NCBI GenBank assembly: GCA_001914405.1 | Contig: MSDW01000001.1 | Span: 1,535,498 to 1,599,497 of the forward strand | DNA from: Candidatus Methanohalarchaeum thermophilum | GTDB taxonomy: Archaea > Halobacteriota > Methanonatronarchaeia > Methanonatronarchaeales > Methanonatronarchaeaceae | Reading direction: 5' to 3' | Length of the DNA stretch: 64,000 nt | In this document: one piece after another, positions 17,349-25,699 of the stretch | Layout: each line of letters begins with the position of its first letter | Position numbering within the stretch: position 1 is the first letter of the stretch | Program-made: the position numbers and the translations under genes | The notes under the pieces: generated by a model | Databases searched by the model: none | The model's input: the letters and a program-made list of their open reading frames with translations, nothing else | Told to the model about the DNA's origin: nothing

Positions 17349-18446
17349 ATGGTTAATGGATTAAGAAGCTATTCTTTTGAGGTTTCGGAATCTTGGATCA
17401 GACCAACATCAGAAATTGAGATGAATTCTTTGTTACTCAGGGTTACACGGAACTGTCCTTGGGGGAAATGTAGGTTCTGTGATTGTTATCAAAGTGATTT
17501 TGAATTAAGAAGCGTAAAGGAAATAAAAAAAGATGTAGATGCTGTTTATAAGATTTATAAAAAAATAAATTCACTGATAGGGAAAATTGGTTGGGAAAAA
17601 GCTGCTGTTGAATTAAGCAGACTCTACGATAGATCCTCTGAGGAATTAAGTCACAGTGAATTAATGAATTTATATAATATCAAGATGGTCTACGATTGGT
17701 GTTCTTCAAGTTTTAGTCCAGTTTTTTTACAGGATGCAGATAACTTAGTTATGAAAACAGAGGATTTAACCTCAATTTTAGATTATATCGAAGAAAATTT
17801 GTCTCCAAGTTCGATATCTACTTATGCAAGGAGCAATTCTCTTGTAAAGAAAGGTATTGAAGATCTTAAAAGTCTAAGAAGAGCTGGTTTATCTAGATGT
17901 CATGTGGGATTGGAAAGTGGGGATGATAAGGTCCTTGATTACATTAATAAAGGTGTTAGTAGTGAAGAACATGTTTTGGGAGGAAAAAAAGCTATAAAAG
18001 CTGGCTTGGATTTAGCTGAATATGTCATGCCTGGGATTGGAGGTCGAAAAAGATCCAAACAACACGCTAAAGAAACCGCGTCAGTCTTAAATCAAATTAA
18101 CCCTGATCAAGTGCTAATAAGGCCATATGTACCTAGAAAAAATACTCCTTTATATAAAGACTATAAAAGAGGGAAATTTGAATTAACTTCTCCCAAGGAA
18201 CGATTAAAAGAACTTAAAAAACTTATAATACAATTAAATATCAAAACCAGGATATGTTTTGACCAACCTGTTATGAACTCCTGGTACAAAACACCAGAAC
18301 ATAAAAAACATCTATTCAAATGCAGCTCCAAGGGCTATAAACTTCCCGAAGAAGAAAAGAGATTAATTAAAATTATGGAAAAAGGAAAAAAACTCAAGAA
18401 AAAATCACATATTCACCCAAAAGACCTAATAGACCAATCATTTTAA
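17349..18446 (+). CDS. Radical SAM protein of unknown substrate
   Basis: This 365-residue protein has a C-x4-C-x2-C iron-sulfur motif (N-C-P-W-G-K-C-R-F-C-D-C, ~37-47) near its N-terminus. It also has radical-SAM barrel features: an E-S-G-D motif near residue 191 (V-G-L-E-S-G-D-D) and G-G-R-K-R-S. It resembles the COG1032/COG0731-like group without a B12-binding domain. The reaction is unknown. It starts 25 bp after the family A element and stands alone. The coding strand moves from G/T-rich at the start to A/C-rich at the end. Confidence 0.8.
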   Translation: MVNGLRSYSFEVSESWIRPTSEIEMNSLLLRVTRNCPWGKCRFCDCYQSDFELRSVKEIKKDVDAVYKIYKKINSLIGKIGWEKAAVELSRLYDRSSEELSHSELMNLYNIKMVYDWCSSSFSPVFLQDADNLVMKTEDLTSILDYIEENLSPSSISTYARSNSLVKKGIEDLKSLRRAGLSRCHVGLESGDDKVLDYINKGVSSEEHVLGGKKAIKAGLDLAEYVMPGIGGRKRSKQHAKETASVLNQINPDQVLIRPYVPRKNTPLYKDYKRGKFELTSPKERLKELKKLIIQLNIKTRICFDQPVMNSWYKTPEHKKHLFKCSSKGYKLPEEEKRLIKIMEKGKKLKKKSHIHPKDLIDQSF

Positions 18447-18986
18447 CCAAAAAACAATCAATTCAAAAAAAACTAGAAATAAAAAATAACCAAAAAACTA
18501 CATACAATCCCATCTCTTACTTACCTAGAGAACCAATACCTGAAATTATTGCACAATCCTATTCGACAACCAAATCTAAGAATAAAAATCACCTAAAAAT
18601 TTAGTGACATCATCTCCTACCTAAAGGGCGAAGTCTTAGCGACTTTATTAAGATAAACCTGAAAGTACAACCCACCTTTCACTTTTGAAATGACTTCACT
18701 AATTTAAGGTTTCTCTTGGGAAATGGTTTCTTGTTAACTGGATGTATGAGATAAGTTCAATGAAAACCCAAAAATTTTTTGGGATAAGGCTCATAGGGAA
18801 GCTTACTTCTTTTTGAGTAGTGAGTTACTTCAAAAGCTAAGGTAATTGTGTTTTGTATAAAGAGGTTTTTTTGTGTTTTTGGGGTTTGGGTTTTTTAATA
18901 TAATTTTTCGGGTTTTAAGTATTTTAAAATTGGTTCTTCTTTTTAGGAAAATTTTTTAGGGGTATAAATCATATTTCTTATTGATC
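18447..18986. other. Gene-free stretch with a family C fragment
   Basis: The part from about 18735 to 18845 matches the 3' end of family C (gttaactggatgtatgaga, aataaggctcatagggaag), ending without a clear terminal hairpin. An upstream inverted segment (agtgacatcatctcctacc) looks like a broken end. The rest is AT-rich with no supported gene. Confidence 0.5.
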
Positions 18987-19112
18987 ATGGAAAAAATTTG
19001 GAGTATATAGGATTCTGGGCGCTCTACTGATTTTTTTCCGAATGTGCATCAGATTGCAGCTGAGAAGATAAGAAAAGAGCTTAAGGAAAAAGAAGAAGGA
19101 AATAACCTTTAA
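18987..19112 (+). other. Possible 41-codon reading frame with an in-frame TAG at codon 8
   Basis: ATG at 18987 opens a frame with TAG at 19008-19010. It then continues through a polar, helix-like segment (F-F-P-N-V-H-Q-I-A-A-E-K-I-R-K) to TAA at 19110. I do not recognise it. It could be a small protein with pyrrolysine, a nonsense-killed fragment or chance. The lysine/glutamate-rich end has real-protein character, but there is no clear ribosome site. Confidence 0.25.
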
Positions 19113-19528
19113 TGATGCGTCCAGGAGTTTAATAGACTTCGAAAATAGAGATTAAAAAATGCATTAATTAAATTAAATTTTATTTTTTTGGTCTAGGATT
19201 ACCTACTTGGATTTTTTATATTTAGGTTTAGGAGTGTTAGTTAGTAGGCCTAGAAAGATTTTTTGTGTAAGTTTTTTTTTAAAAAATTAGAGATTTTTTG
19301 TTTTTTTATCTTGAATTGTTTTTAATTGTTTTTAATTTCTGGATTTAGTCTTAGTTTTTTTATATAGATGCTTAATTATAATTTGGGTTGGATGTAATGG
19401 TGATTTTCTTGATTGTATCTTGATTTCTATTACTAAGGGTCTTGTTTGCTTAATTAAAGTGTTAATTAATTTTTTGGTCTTTGGTTGGTTTTGGATCCTA
19501 GGGAGTCATTTTATCGCTTTTTTTGGTT

Positions 19529-19705
19529 TTATTGGTTTTCGAAGATTCTTTCGTATTCTAGGACCATTTTGTTGTCTTTTTCTTTTAGTTCTACTTTGAA
19601 TATGTCTCCGTCATTTAGTTTGTTGTTTTTAACTATTTCTGCTGGTACGGTTACTTCTAGGGATGCAGCATTTGTGTGTTTTCTAGCTTTTACAGTTTTT
19701 GTCAC
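19529..19705 (-). CDS. AbrB/SpoVT-domain small regulator or antitoxin
   Basis: A 58-residue protein starting with GTG at 19705, with a gaggt Shine-Dalgarno seven bases upstream. It has the AbrB swapped-hairpin pattern: S-L-E-V-T-V-P-A-E-I-V-K-N-N-K-L-N-D-G-D, then F-K-V-E-L-K. Such proteins bind DNA as dimers, as transition regulators or as antitoxins; no toxin gene is next to it. It follows pylB by 65 bp on the same strand and might be part of the pyl transcription unit. Confidence 0.75.
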   Translation of the reverse strand: MTKTVKARKHTNAASLEVTVPAEIVKNNKLNDGDIFKVELKEKDNKMVLEYERIFENQ

Positions 19706-19769
19706 TTTTTTTACCTCGGTTTTTTAAGGTAATTTTTTATTTTTCTTAGGTTATTATTTTGTTTTTATT

Positions 19770-20843
19770 TTAAATATTGGTGTGAGTAAGGTTAGCACAC
19801 TTATTTTTTTGAATTGTTTTCTTAAGTTCTTTGAGGGAACCTATTCTGTATCCATTTTTTCTTAGGAACTTGGTTACATGAGTGGGGGATCTTTCCCCGC
19901 TTTCTATTCCGTATTCATGTTGTGCTACGCCAGCCAGTCCTGTTGAGGAGGGTACTATAGAGGTTACGACATTAGCTCCTGAATTTAGTGGGTCTTTTAT
20001 TCCCTTTTCTCCGTTGATGTCTAATGATGCGGGTATAAGTTTTTTTGGATTTGTTAATCTTAATAAAGCTGTTATTAGGCCGTAATCGTAGTTTGTGTCT
20101 TTTTTTGATATTGGAATTCCTTTGTGTTCAACAAATGGCATGCAGCGAACTTGGGTTAGTTTTTCTTTGGACATTTTGTAAATTGAATTGGCTAATTCAC
20201 TCCTGTTTTCACCTACTCCAATTAATATTCCGTCTTCTACGGCTAATCCTATTTCTTTTGCTTTTTTTCTTGCTTTTTTTCTTTCTTTAAATGGTTGTTG
20301 GGGTCTTAGAGATTTATACAAGTTTTTGCTATGTGTTTCTTGGTATAGGGCATAGAAATCGGCTCCAGCTTCATGTAGTTTTTTTAGTTTATTTTCGTTT
20401 AATACTCCTGGGCTTACCATTACAACGCAACCGAACTCTGAGACTTTTTTAACAATGCTTAGGAGTTCGTCAAAGTTTCTTTTATAGTATTGATCTTCTC
20501 CTGAAGTTAAGTCAATTAGACTGATCTCTTTTTTGGATAAGGATCTACTAATTTTAAGGATATCTTTTGGTTTTTTCCTATATCTGGTTGGGTGTTTGTT
20601 TTCTTTTCTGTAGTAACAGAAATTGCAGTTATTTTTGCAGTATGTAGAGAAGTATAGGAAACCGTAGAGGTAGACTTTATTGGAAAAATGTTTTTCTTTT
20701 ATTTTTTTGGCTTCTTTCTTTGTTTTCTCCTTTTCTTTCTTTGATTTGGGATTAAGTAATCTATATATATCTTTCTCTGAGTAATTGCCTTGTAGTAAAT
20801 TACTTAGGGCTTCCTTAAAGTTTGGTTTTTTATTTGATGTCAA
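19770..20843 (-). CDS. pylB: Methylornithine synthase PylB (radical SAM)
   Basis: This 357-residue protein has C69-x3-C73-x2-C76 in Y-C-K-N-N-C-N-F-C-Y-Y-R, the PylB/biotin-synthase type cluster motif. PylB converts L-lysine to 3-methylornithine, the first step of pyrrolysine synthesis. Later motifs include L-T-S-G-E-D (~117) and the Y-Q-E-T-H substrate-loop segment (~188). It overlaps the end of pylS by 14 bp, so the two are translated together behind tRNA-Pyl. In other methanogens pylC and pylD follow; here an AbrB-like gene and a repeat region follow instead, so PylC (ligase) and PylD (dehydrogenase) must be elsewhere. Confidence 0.92.
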   Translation of the reverse strand: MTSNKKPNFKEALSNLLQGNYSEKDIYRLLNPKSKKEKEKTKKEAKKIKEKHFSNKVYLYGFLYFSTYCKNNCNFCYYRKENKHPTRYRKKPKDILKISRSLSKKEISLIDLTSGEDQYYKRNFDELLSIVKKVSEFGCVVMVSPGVLNENKLKKLHEAGADFYALYQETHSKNLYKSLRPQQPFKERKKARKKAKEIGLAVEDGILIGVGENRSELANSIYKMSKEKLTQVRCMPFVEHKGIPISKKDTNYDYGLITALLRLTNPKKLIPASLDINGEKGIKDPLNSGANVVTSIVPSSTGLAGVAQHEYGIESGERSPTHVTKFLRKNGYRIGSLKELKKTIQKNKCANLTHTNI

Positions 20844-21651
20844 GTCTTATCCCGTCCTGGTAAACAAAACTTCTTCCATAAGCTTTAACAGTTGAATCTG
20901 AGTTGTTTAGTTCTCTTGTGAATCTTTCAATTCCTATACCGATTCCTATCCATGGTCTATTTATATCCCATTTTTCGTCTAGTTGATGGGGCCCTATTGC
21001 GCAGGAAGCTAATTCCGTTCCATTTACTAAGACATCGTAGGTTTCTCCGTAAACCGTTGATTTTTCTTTTTCGAGTACGTATTCATCGAAATCTTTGAAC
21101 AATGTTGAGATTACTTCTTTTAGTCTTTTTTCTTTGTCCTTGAAGTTACCTAATTCAACTGCGTTTAGCATTTTAAATTCATTTAAGTGATCTTTTCCTC
21201 CTTTCTCTTTTCTAAAACATGTTCCGATTTCAAATAATTGAATTGTGTCTCTGTTTGATAGTTTGGAGAAGTTTTCTAATTCTTTATATAAATTTTGAGC
21301 TAACATAGGTCTTAAGACCTTATTGTCATTGATTCTGTATACTTGGTTCATTAAATCTGATTTTTGATCTATCTTCATTTTTTTTAGAAGATTCTTTGAA
21401 ATGATTAATGGAGTTTGAACCTCTATAAAACCTAGATCTTGTAGATTTTGTCTTATGTTTTCTACAGTATTTTTCCATGTTGGTTTTTTTGATTCAAAGA
21501 GGTCGTTAAGTTTCTTTCGATGTTTTTTTCGTAATTTTTTCTCTAATTGGCTGTATGCTTCGTTTACTTCTTCTTTGGTATCTAGTTCTGGGAACTCTCC
21601 TTTGTATCCTAGTTCCCTTAGCCTTTGCTTTTGTGTTTCGGTAAATTCCAT
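20830..21651 (-). CDS. pylS: Pyrrolysyl-tRNA synthetase, catalytic domain only (ΔPylSn class)
   Basis: A 273-residue class II synthetase matching only the PylSc domain, with no N-terminal tRNA-binding PylSn domain and no separate pylSn gene next to it. Motif 2 is C-F-R-K-E-K-G-G-K-D-H-L-N-E-F (~146-159). Pocket residues match those known from PylRS: Y122 and L125 in N-L-Y-K-E-L, N163 and V165 in L-N-A-V-E, Y201 in V-Y-G-E-T and W234 in P-W-I-G. Asn followed two residues later by Val is as in the Methanomethylophilus ΔPylSn enzymes. It charges tRNA-Pyl, whose gene lies 112 bp upstream on the same strand. The N-terminal ~50 residues are Lys/Glu-rich helix. Confidence 0.93.
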   Translation of the reverse strand: MEFTETQKQRLRELGYKGEFPELDTKEEVNEAYSQLEKKLRKKHRKKLNDLFESKKPTWKNTVENIRQNLQDLGFIEVQTPLIISKNLLKKMKIDQKSDLMNQVYRINDNKVLRPMLAQNLYKELENFSKLSNRDTIQLFEIGTCFRKEKGGKDHLNEFKMLNAVELGNFKDKEKRLKEVISTLFKDFDEYVLEKEKSTVYGETYDVLVNGTELASCAIGPHQLDEKWDINRPWIGIGIGIERFTRELNNSDSTVKAYGRSFVYQDGIRLDIK

Positions 21652-21763
21652 TTTATCTTAAAAATTGTCTAGTGGTGAATACAAAATTTTGGATAAATCA
21701 CATATCTTGGGTATTTGGTTTTCGGTGTGGATTTTTTTTGTTTGGTTTTTTTGGATTTGGGAA

Positions 21764-21871
21764 CGGGGGGCCCGAGAGTCGAACCCGGTAAAGGCCCAGG
21801 ATTTGCCTGAACCCTTGAGAAGGTTTCTCCTTTTTTTTAGAGCCTCCTTTGGTCAACCCGACCAACCCCCC
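21764..21871 (-). tRNA. pylT: tRNA-Pyl (CUA) with probable 12-nt intron and long variable hairpin
   Basis: The acceptor stem pairs GGGGGGT (21871-21865) with GCCCCCC (21771-21765); the discriminator is G (21764) and no CCA is encoded. A single base (T8) precedes the D stem GGTC/GACC, which has a 5-nt loop, as in Pyl tRNAs. The anticodon stem is GGAGG / CCTTC. After a 12-nt intron (21836-21825) is removed, the loop is CTCTAAA, with anticodon CUA. The intron fits a bulge-helix-bulge: CTCT pairs with GGAG, and the 3-nt AAA bulges are cut at 37/38. The variable region carries a 27-nt hairpin (21816-21790, 11 bp). The T stem CCGGG/CTCGG is normal. It lies directly upstream of pylS. Confidence 0.88.
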
Positions 21872-21909
21872 ATTGTAATAATATAGAAAAATTAAAAGAA
21901 GAGGGTATT

Positions 21910-23124
21910 TTAGAATGTATCTTCTGTTCTGTTTGATTCTACTGGGAATAGATCTGAATCTTCGAATGGTTCTTTTACTCTTCCTCCTAGTCTAACTATG
22001 AATCCTGATATTGCACCTGAGATTATTGCAAATACTATGCAAAATACTGCAGCATATACTTCGACCATACCTGCAAATGGTATAGCGGTTATTGCTCCCC
22101 ATATTCCGCAGATTCCATGGAGTTGCATTACTCCCATTGAGTCTAGTACGCCGGTTGTTCTTGTTAGGTAGTCGGCGAGGTATCTGAATCCTAGGGCTGA
22201 TATTACTCCAGCTGCTAGTCCTATTCCGAATCCTGTCCAGATTCCAACGACATCACATAATGCTCCTATTGATACTAGGCCACCTAACATTGCGTAACAG
22301 TAAATTAATGGGTCTATCTCCTTATCAATTGCATATAGTACTATGTATGTTGTTATCATTGATCCAAAGCCTGCAAAGTAGGTTGTTATTGTTGTGCTGA
22401 CTACTTCTTCTGGTGGTAGAAGCACAGTTACGAATGAGGGCCATAACATGAATAATAGCATGGCAGCAAGCCATACCCATCCTACGCTTGTGACCGTAGT
22501 CTTCATACCTTCTTCTATAACGCTTTCTCTTTTATCTTGGAGACCTAATATTACTCCCCATCCCCAGAATGCAGCGAACATATGTACTAGTATTGATCCT
22601 CCTGCATCGTATACTCCTTCTAAAAATTCCCATTGGAACCATTCCATAACTAAGAAAGCAGGTACGAATAATACAGCTAGTACTGCGTACTGCCAGTGTT
22701 TAAGTTGTCCTAGAGGAACTCCTAGTGCTATTACTAATGTAATTGACATAACTATAGCTATTCCCCATAAATATACTCCGGGGGTAGCTGGCATTACTGA
22801 GAAATATTGTTGTAGTAATTCTGCTTTTAGAAAAACATATATTGGAAAACTTATGGCTAGTACTATACATGTCATCCATGCTACTTCCCACTCGTATTTT
22901 TTGATAAACATCATTAGGAAAGCAACGAGGAAGGTCATGAAGAATATGTCTACAACTCTTACATAACCCCATGCTTGTTCTACGATGGATTGAGCGTTGA
23001 CTATTGGTATTAATAGAAAAGTTGCTAGGATTACACCCGTGAGAAACCCTGGTATTCTATTTAACCATCTATCTTTACCTTTTTTAGATATCATCTTACT
23101 ATAGAATGTTAATAAACTAACCAT
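21910..23124 (-). CDS. amtB: Ammonium/methylammonium transporter AmtB
   Basis: This 404-residue protein has about eleven hydrophobic helices and Amt family motifs: F-A-A-F-W-G-W-G (~185), L-D-S-M-G-V-M-Q-L-H-G-I-C-G-I-W-G (~326-341, with the second pore histidine) and a C-terminal F-E-D-S-D-L tail. Amt proteins conduct ammonium and also methylammonium. The gene is divergent from mtmB across a 147-bp region, and MtmB consumes monomethylamine and yields ammonium. The context therefore suggests substrate uptake or handling of the released nitrogen. No GlnK gene is adjacent. The start at 23124 follows from the helix layout. Confidence 0.9.
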   Translation of the reverse strand: MVSLLTFYSKMISKKGKDRWLNRIPGFLTGVILATFLLIPIVNAQSIVEQAWGYVRVVDIFFMTFLVAFLMMFIKKYEWEVAWMTCIVLAISFPIYVFLKAELLQQYFSVMPATPGVYLWGIAIVMSITLVIALGVPLGQLKHWQYAVLAVLFVPAFLVMEWFQWEFLEGVYDAGGSILVHMFAAFWGWGVILGLQDKRESVIEEGMKTTVTSVGWVWLAAMLLFMLWPSFVTVLLPPEEVVSTTITTYFAGFGSMITTYIVLYAIDKEIDPLIYCYAMLGGLVSIGALCDVVGIWTGFGIGLAAGVISALGFRYLADYLTRTTGVLDSMGVMQLHGICGIWGAITAIPFAGMVEVYAAVFCIVFAIISGAISGFIVRLGGRVKEPFEDSDLFPVESNRTEDTF

Positions 23125-23138
23125 TTAAATACTTTATG

Positions 23139-23222
23139 CAAATTATAATGTTTTTTACATTTTAATAGAATAACTAATATTCATTATTTTTATATTAATT
23201 ATAAATTATGTTTTTTACATAA
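23139..23222. promoter_or_regulatory. Shared amtB/mtmB promoter region with 13-bp direct repeat
   Basis: Within the divergent intergenic region, atgttttttacat occurs twice on the plus strand (23148-23160 and 23208-23220), 60 bp apart or about six helical turns. TATA-like sequences lie between. The arrangement suggests binding sites for a regulator of both genes; the winged-helix gene at 25385 is a candidate. Confidence 0.5.
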
Positions 23223-23271
23223 GCTTTAAGTAGGTAAGCTCACATAATTTCCTAGTGAGGTTGAATAAGAA

Positions 23272-24696
23272 ATGGGCTTAAAAAGCCGCGGTCTAGATGT
23301 ATGGGAAGCAGACATGCGTTTCAGAGAAGGTGAAGAAGTTACAGAAGACGAATGGGACAGAGAGATTTTACCACAAGCCGTGCAAAAATATGTAGATAAA
23401 TATGACATAGAAATCGATTTATCAAAACCAGTTCCAGAAGACGAACAACTAAAGGAAGATATATTTAACGCAGGAGTAGACCTTTTATCTGATATAGGAA
23501 TATACAACATCGACACAGAAACAGTAATGGAAGTAAGCAAAGAAGAAATAATGGCAGGCCTAGAAAAAGCACCCGGTAAATTAACTCTAGGAGAAGGCAA
23601 AGACGCCGTAGAGGTTTTACCAAGAACAGGAAACGACAAAAGACCACCACTAACACAGGGAGGACCAACCGGAGCTCCAGTTACAGAGGATATATTCGTG
23701 GAAATGCATCAAACATATGCACAAGAACCAAGCGTCGACCTAATCGTAGACGGAGTACCATCAGGTTACATGGGAAATGACACTCCTGCTGGTACTGCTA
23801 TGGAAATTAAGGGTACTCTGTTTGAGTTGAGGTCTGTTCGTGAGGCCTGCACTCGAGCAGGCAGACCTAATATGGGTATATAGGGCCCAGAAACGCCTCT
23901 AACAGAGGCGGGAAGAATAGCAGGCGATCAACTAGGTGGCCTAAGACCATGTGACAGCCACGAGTGTTCACAGTTAAACGAACTAAAAGTAGATGATGCT
24001 GGATTGAATATGGTTGCAGGATGGGTCGAGAACAATGACACAATAATGATAGAGGAAATGCCGATATTCGGCGGATACGGTGGAGGAATAGAAGGAAGCA
24101 CCGTAATAGACATGGCAACTCATTTAATCAGCTACACAATGTACCACTGTGATTGGCATCTAGAAGGACCAATCCATGTGAGATGGGGTATAACAACTGC
24201 AAGAGAATGCCTAGCAATGGCAGGTCATGTAGCAGCAGCTTTCAACAAAGCACAACCTGATATACTGTTAGGTAATCAATATTATCCATTATCCGGTCCA
24301 TGCACTAATATGTGCCTAAAAGAAGTTGCAGCCCAAGCAATGACAGATACAGTAAGCGGAAGAGAAATAATGTCAGGATCAGCATCAGCAAAAGGAGTAC
24401 TCAAAGACTACACAACTGGAATGGAATCTAGAATGATGAGCGAAGCCGCAGAAGCAGTAGCAGGACTAGACGTATCAGAAGCAAATGAAATAATTGACAA
24501 ACTAGTCAACTCCTATGAAGACGACTACAGAGAAGCAGACCAAACAAAAGACCCAGATAACACAGAACTAGGGAATGGAAAAACTCTGCAAGAGTGTTAC
24601 GATATGAGTGATCTAACGCCAACGGATGAATACTGGGAGGTATATGAGGAAGCCAAGGAAGAAATGGAAGAATTAGGAGTAAGCTTTGAGGGGTGA
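23272..24696 (+). CDS. mtmB: Monomethylamine methyltransferase MtmB with in-frame TAG (pyrrolysine)
   Basis: One frame of 475 codons is broken only by TAG at 23881-23883 (residue 204), then runs to TGA at 24696. MtmB of Methanosarcina has about 458 residues with Pyl at 202, and the context here (A-G-R-P-N-M-G-I, Pyl, G-P-E-T) matches it. The family blocks Q-G-G-P-T-G-A-P, S-Q-L-N-E-L-K, M-P-I-F-G-G-Y, G-N-Q-Y-Y-P and S-G-P-C are present. The enzyme moves the methyl group of monomethylamine to the corrinoid of MtmC, releasing ammonium; the Pyl residue activates the amine. mtmC follows with a 3-bp overlap or short gap. Hairpins flank the TAG, and codons from 23770 to 23880 end mostly in T or G, unlike the A-ending codons around them. 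Confidence 0.95.
23831..23910 (+). promoter_or_regulatory. Hairpins flanking the mtmB UAG codon
   Basis: Upstream of the UAG, GGTCT (23831-23835) pairs with AGACC (23863-23867) around an inner stem GCCTGC / GCAGGC (23845-23850, 23857-23862). Downstream, CGCCTCT pairs with AGAGGCG (23894-23910, 3-nt loop), starting 10 nt after the UAG. The downstream hairpin sits where a PYLIS stem-loop was described in Methanosarcina mtmB. Whether it aids read-through is not shown by sequence. Confidence 0.5.
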
Positions 24697-24701
24697 TAAA
24701 A

Positions 24702-25334
24702 ATGGCTAAGCAAGAAATTCTTGATGGATTAAAAGATGCAATAGTGAATATGGATGAAGATAAAGCACGTGATTTATCAGAAGAAGCGTTAGATGAAGGA
24801 ATAGGTGCATTTGAAGCAATAACAGAAGGATTAGCAAGAGGAATGAAAGTAGTAAGTGATAAATTCGATAAAGCTGAAGTTTATCTACCACAAGTAATGA
24901 AGTCTGCAGACGCCATGCAAGCTGCAATGGAAGTTCTTAGACCTGAATTACAAGAAGGAGAAGAAACCGGAAAAGGAAAAGTTGTCATAGGAACAGTAGA
25001 AGGAGATATCCACGAAATAGGTAAAAATGTCGTAGTAGCAATGCTACAAGGTTCAGGATTTGATGTAATAGACCTAGGTAGAGATATAGCATTAAAAGAA
25101 TTTGTAGAAAGAGCTGAAGAAGAAAAAGCCGATATAGTAGCAGCTTCTGCACTGATGAGTACAACAAAACCAGGTCAAAAGAAAATTGTAGAACTAATAC
25201 AAGAAAAAGGCCTAGATCTCAAGACAATGTTCGGAGGAGCACCCGTAACAGAAGAATGGGTAGAAGAAATAGGAGGAGACGGATACGCTCCTAACGCAGC
25301 TGAAGCAACTGGGCTAGCAGAATCACTACTATAA
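24702..25334 (+). CDS. mtmC: Monomethylamine corrinoid protein MtmC
   Basis: A 210-residue protein from ATG at 24702, with Shine-Dalgarno gaggggtga overlapping the mtmB stop; an in-frame GTG at 24693 is less likely. The N-terminal ~85 residues form the helical cap domain. The B12-binding domain follows, with the base-off motif D-I-H-E-I-G (D-x-H-x-x-G) near residue 100, S-A-L-M-S-T-T near 145 and G-G-A-P-V near 180. It carries the methyl group from MtmB to a methylcobamide:CoM methyltransferase such as the one at 62360. The gene order mtmB-mtmC differs from mtmC-mtmB in Methanosarcina. The assignment to monomethylamine rests on pairing with MtmB. Confidence 0.92.
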   Translation: MAKQEILDGLKDAIVNMDEDKARDLSEEALDEGIGAFEAITEGLARGMKVVSDKFDKAEVYLPQVMKSADAMQAAMEVLRPELQEGEETGKGKVVIGTVEGDIHEIGKNVVVAMLQGSGFDVIDLGRDIALKEFVERAEEEKADIVAASALMSTTKPGQKKIVELIQEKGLDLKTMFGGAPVTEEWVEEIGGDGYAPNAAEATGLAESLL

Positions 25335-25384
25335 CCAAAATATAAAACCTATTTTCTTTATTTTTTATTTTAATAAGATTAAAA

Positions 25385-25699
25385 ATGAAAGAAAGCCAAG
25401 AAAAAATATTAATAACTCTAGAAGAAAGAGAAAAATCTTTTACAGATCTAACTAAAGAAACAAATTTATCCAAAACTGTTTTAAGTAAAGAATTAGAGTC
25501 TTTGTTAAATAGTGACCTAATAAACAAAAAAGAAGGAGAGAAAGATTCCAGAAGAACTATTTACCAATTGACAGAAAAAGGGAATGAAAAATTGATTGAG
25601 ATTATACCATCTAGGATCGAAAGACTAAACTTAGAGAAAGAAAAGATAGAAAACTCTTTAAAGAATGCAAAAGAAATCTCTAGAAATAAAAAAATTTAA
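25385..25699 (+). CDS. Winged-helix regulator next to mtmBC
   Basis: This 104-residue protein is MarR/ArsR-like: a helical start, F-T-D-L-T-K-E-T-N-L-S (helix 2), K-T-V-L-S-K-E-L-E-S-L-L (recognition helix), wing S-R-R-T-I-Y-Q-L-T-E-K-G near 60-72, then a C-terminal helix for dimerisation. It lies 50 bp after mtmC on the same strand and may be in its unit. By position it could regulate methylamine genes. No sensor domain is visible. Confidence 0.78.
   Translation: MKESQEKILITLEEREKSFTDLTKETNLSKTVLSKELESLLNSDLINKKEGEKDSRRTIYQLTEKGNEKLIEIIPSRIERLNLEKEKIENSLKNAKEISRNKKI

Noticed and set aside
23272..24696. Dimethylamine methyltransferase (MtbB)
   Set aside because: Pyl position near residue 204 and the motifs around it match MtmB; MtbB carries Pyl much later (about residue 356).
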